Assembly (NCBI GenBank): GCA_949297665.1
Contig: CASFTO010000031.1
Location: 1-44,677, forward strand
Source: an uncultured Alphaproteobacteria bacterium
GTDB lineage: Bacteria > Pseudomonadota > Alphaproteobacteria > RF32 > CAG-239
DNA: 44,677 bases
Direction: 5' to 3'
The position numbers were made by a program, and so were the translations under genes. Shown one piece after another: positions 38,295 to 44,677 of the stretch; the first letter of the stretch is position 1, and every line of letters begins with the position of its first letter. The notes under the pieces were generated by a model that did not search any database, was not told the DNA's origin, and was given only the letters and a program-made list of their open reading frames with translations.

Positions 38295-40802
38295 TTAAGC
38301 GGATTTAGCTTCGTCTTCAGAGATATAATCATCATCCGAATCATAGCTTTGAACGTGCCAAATCTTTTCGGCATATTCTCTAACCGCGCGGTCACTGGAG
38401 AAATAACCGACTCTCGCCACGTTATAGATGGCTTTCTTTGCCCAATCTTCTTTGTTAAGATAAGCCTTTTCAGCCTCTTTCATTGCTTTATCAAAGGCTT
38501 CCAAGTCAGCCAAAACAAAGAAGTAGTCACGGTTAAGCAATTCATCAAAAATCGGCTTAAACAATGACGGCGCATCTTTTTCACAAAACAGATTAGATGT
38601 TAATGTGTTCAAAATACGCTTAATATATTCCGACTCTTCATAAATCTTGCGTGGATTGTAGGTCGGACGCATTTCTTGAATTTCGTTTTCACGCAAGCCG
38701 AAGAGGAAGAAGTTATCTTCGCCCACAGCCTCGCGAATTTCAATATTTGCACCGTCGTAAGTACCAACGGTTAAAGCACCGTTTAAGGCAAATTTCATAT
38801 TACCCGTACCGGATGCTTCAAAACCTGCGGTGGAAATTTGCAAGCTGACATCAGCCGCCGGAATAAGAATCTCCGCCAAAGAAACTTTATAATCCGGAAC
38901 AAATACCACTTTAAGCGAGTCGCCGACTTTCGGGTCGTTGTTAACAACTTTTGCAACATTATTAATCAATTTAATGATTAACTTAGCAAAAGTGTATGAC
39001 GGAGCGGTTTTACCGGCAAAAATATAAGTTTTCGGGCAAACTGGACGAACATTGTCGCGAACGATAGCCAAGTAGTCGCCAATAACCTGTAAAATTGCCA
39101 TAAGTTGACGCTTATATTCATGGATACGCTTAGCTTGAACCACAAACATACTATTTGTTGTAACAGCAACATTAGTCTTTTTAAAGATTTCATGGCGCAA
39201 CAACTCTTTATTGATTTTTTTGATTTTGATAAAGCGTTTAACAAAATCCTCATCATCGGCAAAGTTAGCAATTTGGGTTAATAAATCCAGATTAGAAATC
39301 CAATCTTTACCGATTCTGTCAGAAATCAACGTAGACAAGTTTGTATTTGCATGTAACAACCAACGTCTTGGTGTAATACCGTTTGTTATATTTGTGAATT
39401 TCTCGGGCCACAATTCATAAAATTCGGGCACAAGAGAAGTTTTAATCAACTCGGAGTGGATTTTAGCCACACCGTTAACGGAGAACGAGCCGACAATAGA
39501 CAAGTTCGCCATACGAATAATTTGCGTATCACCATCGCCGGACACGATAGAAACTTTTGCCAATTTTTCGCTGGTTGCTCCGAATTTAGTTTTAGCAAAT
39601 TCGATAAAACGACGATTAATTTCATAAATAATTTGCAAGTGTCTCGGTAACATATGTTTAAAGTACTTAACCGGCCATGTTTCCAGAGCTTCCGGCAACA
39701 ATGTATGGTTTGTGTATGCAAAAACTTTTTTAACAATATTCCAAGCGGTATCCCAATCTTGTCCATAAATATCAAGAAGCAGACGCATCATTTCGACAAT
39801 AGCCAAAGCAGGGTGTGTATCATTTAATTGGATACAAACGGAGTCTGGCAATTTTTCAAAATCGTTGCTTTTTTCCAAAAATCTTCTGAAAATATCTTGA
39901 ATAGCACAGGAAACAAAGAAATATTGTTGAGATAAACGGAGCGCCTTTCCGGATTCGATAGCGTCAGACGGATAAAGCACCTTAGAAATAGCCTCTGTTT
40001 TAATTTTATCTTCAACAGCTTCAATATAACCGCCATTATTAAAGATGTCGATATCAAATTCATCATCGGTTTTAGCCGAGAACAAACGAAGATAATTTAC
40101 GGATTTCCCGTCATATCCGACAACCGGAAAATCATAAGGAACGCCATAAAGAGTTTGCGTATTAGCCCAGACATAAGTATCTTTTCCGTTAGCATCTTTA
40201 TAAGTTTCAACATTACCAAACATGGGAATAGTAACTTGTCTGTCTGGTCTGGCTAATTCCCAAGGAGAGAAATCTGAAAACCAATCATCAGCCTGTTCAA
40301 CCTGCCAACCGTTATCAAATTTCTGTTTAAACAATCCAAATTGATAATTAATACCATAGCCGAAACCCGGCAAGCCCAAAGAAGCCAACGAGTCCAAATA
40401 ACAAGCGGCAAGACGTCCCAAGCCACCATTACCCAAGGCAGGGTCATATTCGGTATCAAAAACTTCTTTTAAAGAAATATCTGGAAAACCGTCAATTTTA
40501 ATATCTTTTAATAAATCATATAGACCAAGGTTATGTAGGTTATTTTCCAAAGAGCGCCCGATTAGATATTCAATGGATAGATAATAAACTCTCTTAGCTG
40601 AGTTTTCGTTATAACGAGCCATTGTTTTATACATTTCATCCATTGCGAATTCTCTAACCGCCAAAGAAATAGCATAAAGGGCCTCTTCTTTTGTAACTTC
40701 GCAAGCTCTCTTACCGATGAAATATTTGATATAATGTTCAATAGACAATTTAAGTCTGTTTTTTCTCATTTCATCGTTCATTTCTAATTTAGCTTTTTTC
40801 AA
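38295..40802 (-). CDS. glgP: Glycogen/alpha-glucan phosphorylase
   Basis: 835 residues from a TTG at 40802, which has AGGAG 8 nt upstream. The ATG 24 nt further out has no RBS, and the next ATG lies 21 nt inside. Phosphorylase marks are abundant: YYLSIEYLIGRSLENNL, ALGNGGLGRLAACYLDS, NDTHPALAI, RIHEYKRQLM, and the pyridoxal-phosphate site EASGTGNMKFALNGAL with its Schiff-base lysine. It releases glucose-1-phosphate from glycogen or maltodextrin in the cytoplasm and implies carbohydrate storage or use. It is monocistronic with a terminator; other glycogen genes are not in view. Confidence 0.96.
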   Translation of the reverse strand: MKKAKLEMNDEMRKNRLKLSIEHYIKYFIGKRACEVTKEEALYAISLAVREFAMDEMYKTMARYNENSAKRVYYLSIEYLIGRSLENNLHNLGLYDLLKDIKIDGFPDISLKEVFDTEYDPALGNGGLGRLAACYLDSLASLGLPGFGYGINYQFGLFKQKFDNGWQVEQADDWFSDFSPWELARPDRQVTIPMFGNVETYKDANGKDTYVWANTQTLYGVPYDFPVVGYDGKSVNYLRLFSAKTDDEFDIDIFNNGGYIEAVEDKIKTEAISKVLYPSDAIESGKALRLSQQYFFVSCAIQDIFRRFLEKSNDFEKLPDSVCIQLNDTHPALAIVEMMRLLLDIYGQDWDTAWNIVKKVFAYTNHTLLPEALETWPVKYFKHMLPRHLQIIYEINRRFIEFAKTKFGATSEKLAKVSIVSGDGDTQIIRMANLSIVGSFSVNGVAKIHSELIKTSLVPEFYELWPEKFTNITNGITPRRWLLHANTNLSTLISDRIGKDWISNLDLLTQIANFADDEDFVKRFIKIKKINKELLRHEIFKKTNVAVTTNSMFVVQAKRIHEYKRQLMAILQVIGDYLAIVRDNVRPVCPKTYIFAGKTAPSYTFAKLIIKLINNVAKVVNNDPKVGDSLKVVFVPDYKVSLAEILIPAADVSLQISTAGFEASGTGNMKFALNGALTVGTYDGANIEIREAVGEDNFFLFGLRENEIQEMRPTYNPRKIYEESEYIKRILNTLTSNLFCEKDAPSLFKPIFDELLNRDYFFVLADLEAFDKAMKEAEKAYLNKEDWAKKAIYNVARVGYFSSDRAVREYAEKIWHVQSYDSDDDYISEDEAKSA

Positions 40803-40986
40803 TACACAATCTCCTAAATTAAACATACTTTACTATTCACACAAATAAGGCGAAATAGTTTGAATTTTCGTTAATAATATAAGAGTATTTAGAAAAATAA
40901 AAATGATGATTGGTATTTTTTTAACAATTTAGTGTTAAAAAAAGATACGAAAAATCTGTTGAAGACTGAAAGAAGGAAATTTAGAA

Positions 40987-42342
40987 ATGAAAAAGCTAAG
41001 TATTCTTGCGTTGGCTCTTACCGTTTCAACAGCGCTTTCTGCGCAAGCAGACACATTAGAAACGGCATTGGCAAAAGCCTATGAATATAATCCATCACTA
41101 AAAGCAGCCAGAGCAGCAACAAGTGCTGTTGATGAGAATGTTGCTATTGCAAAATCAGGATATCGCCCGACATTAAGCATAGACGGAGGATACAGCGATT
41201 CTAAAGTAAACACGAACAGAAGTGATCGCCCGATAGATGGATATGAAAGAACATTAGCAGCAACAATTTCTCAACCGATTTTTAGCGGATTCCAAACTGT
41301 AAATTCCGTAAGTTCGGCAAAAAGTTCGGTAAAAGCGGCTCAAGCAAGTTTAATGTCAACAGAACAAAATTTATTACTGAATGCAGCAACGGCATATTTA
41401 AATGTTCTTCGTGATGAAGCAATTGTAAAACTACAAAAGAACAATGAAAAGTTATTGAAAAAAGAATTAGAAGAAACAAGAGAACGTTTTAAGGTGGGAG
41501 AAGTTACAACCACAGACGTTTCTCAAGCAGAAGCAAGTTATGCATCCGCACAATCCCAGAGAATTTCCGCTGAAGGTGATTTAGAGGCATCCAAAGCAGT
41601 ATACAAACAAGTTATCGGAGAGGAACCAAAAGAAACAAAAGATCCTAAAGAGATTGAAAAAATGTTTCCGAAGAGCATGGAAGAAGCGTTGGAGTATGCA
41701 AAGGTTCATAACTATGATTTAAATGCGGCAAAACATAACCTGAAAGCCAAAAAATATGATGTAAAGACCAGCCAAGGAGAGCTGCTCCCATCCGTAAACG
41801 CTTATGCATCGGCAGGACGGTTAAAGAGTCAAGATTATACTCAAGAGAAAAACCCGACAGATAATTCTGTTGAGTTGGGTGTAAACTTCTCGATTCCAAT
41901 TTATAATGCAGGTTCAAGCCGTGCTAAGATTCGCCAAAGTAAATATTATCGTTGGCAAGCTCAAGAGGATGTGTTAAACACGCAAGATGCATTGTATTCA
42001 GACATAACAAGCTACTGGGAATATTTAAGCGCGAACAAAGCAAAAATTAAATCGGTAAAAGCTCAAATTAAAGCATATCAAGTAGCATTAAATGGTGTTC
42101 GCGAAGAAGAAGCTCTGGGCAACAGAACGGTGCTTGATGTATTAAATCAATACCAATATTTACTCGATTCTGAAGTAGAAGAAGTAACGACGCGCCATGC
42201 TTATTATGTATCGGGATTACAACTTCTGCAAGCAATGGGTAAGTTGACGGCAAAAGACTTGAAATTAGATGTTGATTTATATGATGCAAATGCTAAATAT
42301 GAAGATACATCAGGAAAATGGCTATCAACCAGTATTGACTAA
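40987..42342 (+). CDS. tolC: TolC-family outer-membrane channel
   Basis: 451 residues with a Sec signal peptide ending SAQA-DT at about 21 and no lipobox, unlike the NodT-type factor in the RND operon. Two OEP repeats are readable, each opening with the TolC phrase: TLETALAKAYEYNPSLKAARA near 23-43, and SMEEALEYAKVHNYDLNAAKHNL near 228. The equatorial segments RFKVGEVTTTDVSQAEA and EALGNRTVLDVLNQYQYLL are diagnostic. It forms the trimeric outer-membrane tunnel for type I secretion or efflux. The RBS is AAGGAA before the ATG. A 76-residue gene follows 15 bp later. Confidence 0.94.
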   Translation: MKKLSILALALTVSTALSAQADTLETALAKAYEYNPSLKAARAATSAVDENVAIAKSGYRPTLSIDGGYSDSKVNTNRSDRPIDGYERTLAATISQPIFSGFQTVNSVSSAKSSVKAAQASLMSTEQNLLLNAATAYLNVLRDEAIVKLQKNNEKLLKKELEETRERFKVGEVTTTDVSQAEASYASAQSQRISAEGDLEASKAVYKQVIGEEPKETKDPKEIEKMFPKSMEEALEYAKVHNYDLNAAKHNLKAKKYDVKTSQGELLPSVNAYASAGRLKSQDYTQEKNPTDNSVELGVNFSIPIYNAGSSRAKIRQSKYYRWQAQEDVLNTQDALYSDITSYWEYLSANKAKIKSVKAQIKAYQVALNGVREEEALGNRTVLDVLNQYQYLLDSEVEEVTTRHAYYVSGLQLLQAMGKLTAKDLKLDVDLYDANAKYEDTSGKWLSTSID

Positions 42343-42357
42343 AAATTAAGGAAGCAA

Positions 42358-42588
42358 ATGTCAGAACAAAAAAATATTGATGATGTGACGGAAACTGTAC
42401 GTCAAAGTGTAATTGATGCGAAAAGCAAAAAATACTGTGTTCGGGATTTTACCGGAGAGGTATTTGAGCTAACGCCTGAAATGCAAATTAAAGGGTACAG
42501 CTTTGATAAAGATGAATCATCAGAATTGGCCGGAGTTGCAGAGTGTATTCTTCGAAAATATGCCAAACTGCTATGCGTCACAAGATAA
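42358..42588 (+). CDS. Small hypothetical protein co-transcribed with tolC
   Basis: 76 residues with AGGAAG before its ATG, 15 bp after tolC and directly before a strong terminator, so it is the last gene of the tolC unit. There is no signal peptide; it is mixed alpha/beta with three cysteines (KKYCVRD, AECILRK, LLCVTR). In many alphaproteobacteria a PopZ-type gene follows tolC, but this protein has no visible similarity to the PopZ C-terminal motif. The family is unrecognised. Confidence 0.65.
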   Translation: MSEQKNIDDVTETVRQSVIDAKSKKYCVRDFTGEVFELTPEMQIKGYSFDKDESSELAGVAECILRKYAKLLCVTR

Positions 42589-42590
42589 AG

Positions 42591-42620
42591 AAAAAGCAGG
42601 TTAAACAGCCTGCTTTTTTT
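42591..42620. terminator. Bidirectional terminator between the tolC unit and comF
   Basis: AAAAAGCAGG (42591-42600) pairs with CCTGCTTTTT (42609-42618) around an 8-nt loop. The T-run serves the plus-strand tolC unit, and the A-run serves comF on the minus strand. Confidence 0.88.
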
Positions 42621-42622
42621 AT

Positions 42623-43342
42623 CTAACGGCAAACACGCGCAATAGTCAGAGCATCCACTGACTTTGCTCCGGATTTTTTTAAGGCTCTTGCACACTCTTT
42701 AAGTGTTGACCCGGTTGTAAAAACATCATCAACTAAGACAATTCTTTTATTTTTAATCATTTCCGGATGAATAACATCAAAAGCGTTTCGAACATTTTTA
42801 AGTCGTTGTTTACCATTGCAAGATACTTGAGGAAGTGTATGTTTTATTTTTCTTAGAGCTTTATAATTTGCCGGAATGTGAGTAAGTTTTGATAATGCAT
42901 CACAGAGCACGGCAGATTGGTTATATTTACGTTTCAGTAATCGGGAAAAATGTAAAGGAACCGGAATAATCAAATCCACGTCCGCATTAAAAATATCTTT
43001 TCCTGCAAGAAAGAGCCAATTAGCTAAAAGAGATTTATTTTCGAGATGGTCAAAAAATTTAAAATCCAAAATTAATTTTTTAGAATTCTCATCATAAACA
43101 ACTGCAGAACGGCACATTCTAAAAGGAAATTTATGAGAAAGACAATCCGGACAAAGCAACGCCTGGTCAGGGATAGAATAATCAAAAGGTTTTCCGCATT
43201 TTTGACAATAAGGAGGGACAATAAAATTCACATGAGAAAAACATTCGGCACAAAGCCTCCCCTCATCAGCAACCTCTTTCCCGCAAATAAGGCACCGCGG
43301 AGGTAAAATAAAATTAAAAATAATTTGCAGCCATTTAATCAT
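42623..43342 (-). CDS. ComF-family phosphoribosyltransferase-like protein
   Basis: 239 residues. The N-terminus has four CxxC pairs (Cys17/20, 31/34, 46/49, 64/67) forming zinc ribbons. The C-terminus is a type I phosphoribosyltransferase fold with the PRPP loop IVLVDDVFTTGSTL. ComF/GntX proteins serve in DNA uptake or recombination; no other competence genes are visible here. Its ATG overlaps the stop of the SucD-like gene by 4 bp (ATGA), indicating translational coupling to a metabolic pair, which is an unusual partnership. Confidence 0.9.
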   Translation of the reverse strand: MIKWLQIIFNFILPPRCLICGKEVADEGRLCAECFSHVNFIVPPYCQKCGKPFDYSIPDQALLCPDCLSHKFPFRMCRSAVVYDENSKKLILDFKFFDHLENKSLLANWLFLAGKDIFNADVDLIIPVPLHFSRLLKRKYNQSAVLCDALSKLTHIPANYKALRKIKHTLPQVSCNGKQRLKNVRNAFDVIHPEMIKNKRIVLVDDVFTTGSTLKECARALKKSGAKSVDALTIARVCR

Positions 43343-44205
43343 AGCTTTAGAAGTTCGCTTTTAAGTGCATTGATATTATCAACAACAATCATACCTGCCT
43401 TTTGCAGGATTCTCTTTTTATCAGTTGCAGAAATAATGCCTCTGCAAATAATTTCGGGAGCCAAACCTTTATTATCAGATAAAGGAGTCAGGTCATCCAG
43501 AATTAGCGCAATAGTCGGTTTCTTTTTTGTTAGTTTAGCATAAAAATCAGCAACTTCCATTTCGTAATTACCACCAATACCGCCAATTAAAACAATTGCC
43601 TTTGTATTTTTATCGCTATTAAACTTCTTAATGATATCAACAAAACTTGTCCCGATAATAAAATCATCACCTAAACCGACAACAGTCAATTCCCCAAAAC
43701 CGATTTTATTAATTTCCAAAACAACCTCATAAGTCAAAGTTGAGGAACGAGAAACAATACCTATATTACCGCTTGTATGAATACTGTCTGGAAATATGCC
43801 CATATATGCCTCATCAGGGGTAATAATGCCAGGAGTATTAGGTCCGATAAGGGTTGTTGAAGAATTGAGCAATTCGTGTTTAATTTCCATCATATCGCGA
43901 ACCGGAATACCGGAAGTAATAACAACAACCAATTCGAGTTGAGCCTGTATTGCTTCAAGGATAGCGGATTTAGCATATTTAGCAGGAACAAAGATAATAG
44001 AAGCGTTCGCACCGGTTTTTTCTTTTGCTTCTTTAACAGTTCCAAACAAAGGTAATCCTAAATAAGAAGTTTCATTTTTATTTGGAGCAACACCGGCAAC
44101 GATATTAGTGCCGTACTTTAAGGCTCTTTGAACATGAAAAGAAGCCTGAGCACCGGTAATACCTTGCACTAAAATTTTGCTTTTTTTATTAACCAAAACA
44201 GACAT
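43339..44205 (-). CDS. SucD-like succinyl-CoA ligase alpha subunit lacking the catalytic histidine
   Basis: 288 residues, the family's normal length and collinear throughout with SucD: SVLVNKKSKILVQGITG (CoA-binding strand), YGTNIVAGVAPNKNETSYLGLPLF, TLIGPNTPGIITP, IGIVSRSSTLTYE. The residues that define catalysis are gone. The phosphorylated histidine, in GHAGA in E. coli (His246), is leucine 248 in a GLAPE context. The glutamate that supports it (Glu208, GEIGG) is glycine 209 in GGIGG. The GIGGDPI loop is also altered. The CoA/Rossmann part remains plausible. It overlaps the beta-subunit-like gene by 1 bp (TAATG) with a GGAGG RBS, and comF by 4 bp. It is probably a non-catalytic or repurposed paralogue. 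Confidence 0.82.
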   Translation of the reverse strand: MSVLVNKKSKILVQGITGAQASFHVQRALKYGTNIVAGVAPNKNETSYLGLPLFGTVKEAKEKTGANASIIFVPAKYAKSAILEAIQAQLELVVVITSGIPVRDMMEIKHELLNSSTTLIGPNTPGIITPDEAYMGIFPDSIHTSGNIGIVSRSSTLTYEVVLEINKIGFGELTVVGLGDDFIIGTSFVDIIKKFNSDKNTKAIVLIGGIGGNYEMEVADFYAKLTKKKPTIALILDDLTPLSDNKGLAPEIICRGIISATDKKRILQKAGMIVVDNINALKSELLKL

Positions 44206-44677
44206 TACAAATCCTCCGCAATAGCTTCTTTTAAGAGTTGTAGTCCCTGAGTTGTATCTTCGGCAATAGAAAGCGGAAGTCCGGATTTTTTTAAGATATC
44301 GGTAGCTTCATCTTTATTAGTGCCTTCAAAACGAGCAACAAGAGGAATATTTAAGCCTAAATCGTCAGCCACGGTAATAATTCCGTCAGCAATAAGATTA
44401 CAACGAGAAAATCCGCCGAGAATATTAATAAAAATACCATCAACACGAGGATTAGTCATAATAAGTTTAATGCTGGCAGAGATTTTATCTCTGTCAACAC
44501 CACCTTTAAGATTTAAGAAACAAGCGGTATTAATCCCCATATCTTTAGCTTGGTTAATAGTATTTAGAGCTAAACCATCACCATTAACAATAATCCCCAG
44601 CCCGCTTTCAAGCTCTTTATATTGAAAACCGAATTTAGCGGCAATAAGTTCTCTTTCTTCAATTTCCGAATCATCAG
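44205..44677 (-). CDS. SucC-like succinyl-CoA ligase beta subunit, C-terminal part (runs off window)
   Basis: The last 156 residues are in the window. They match the SucC C-terminal domain: LGIIVNGDGLAL (E. coli IGCMVNGAGLAM), a helix, INILGGFSRCNLIADGII (E. coli VNIFGGIVRCDLIADGII), and VARFEGTNKDEA. The glycine-rich loop that normally reads DVGGGA is LKGGV, so the phosphate-handling loop is altered like the partner subunit's site. The ATP-grasp part with the catalytic Glu is outside the window. It is the first visible gene of the SucC-like/SucD-like/comF operon. Confidence 0.82.
   Translation of the reverse strand, partial: DDSEIEERELIAAKFGFQYKELESGLGIIVNGDGLALNTINQAKDMGINTACFLNLKGGVDRDKISASIKLIMTNPRVDGIFINILGGFSRCNLIADGIITVADDLGLNIPLVARFEGTNKDEATDILKKSGLPLSIAEDTTQGLQLLKEAIAEDL

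Overview
The window reads as chromosome from an AT-rich alphaproteobacterium, probably host-associated and uncultured; this is inferred from gene content, not from a database match. The evidence is an RpoH-type sigma factor next to an RluD-type pseudouridine synthase, an FzlA-like glutathione S-transferase, an lpxC-bamD-recN run, a type A RNase P RNA, and LPS, BAM and RND/TolC envelope genes. Coding density is high, and operons are tightly packed with 1-8 bp overlaps.

Layout. 1-986: the 5' end of glmM and an outer-membrane beta-barrel gene. 987-4701: rnpB, then lpxC, bamD and recN. 4748-8827 (minus): a degenerate ParA/FlhG-like protein, a DnaJ/SH3-like membrane protein, tgt and a LOG-family protein. 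8951-11114 (plus): a solute-binding-like protein, an FzlA-like GST and a lipoprotein. 11115-17757 (minus): a complete RND tripartite pump downstream of rpoH. 17887-18873: an RluD-type synthase. 18952-26938 (plus): a seven-gene run around a VirD4/TraG-like type IV coupling protein, with an LxSFIT-repeat protein, a coiled-coil protein, two paralogous two-helix membrane proteins and a polytopic membrane protein. 26935-29007: ligA. 29050-30754: a small-ORF attenuator leader, a GNAT acetyltransferase and infC with an AUA start. 30796-33396 (minus): a GC-richer EcoRI-type methyltransferase/DUF262-HNH cassette behind a roughly 260-nt structured leader ending in a terminator. 33440-37852: fba, a small basic protein, tRNA-Ser(GCU), a TerB-like protein, an unknown protein and a foreign-looking lipoprotein. 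38295-44677: glgP, tolC, a small orphan, comF and a SucCD-like pair whose alpha subunit lacks the phospho-histidine.

The most unusual items are: (1) the seven-gene coupling-protein operon with no other type IV secretion genes in view; (2) the attenuator before the acetyltransferase, where a 12-bp antiterminator helix over the end of a 23-codon ORF excludes a textbook terminator; (3) the structured, terminator-ended leader of the restriction/modification cassette; (4) a SucCD-like pair lacking key catalytic residues; and (5) a ParA/FlhG-like protein with both P-loop lysines lost, coupled to a J-domain protein. All functional statements rest on motif reading by eye; no search or folding program was run.
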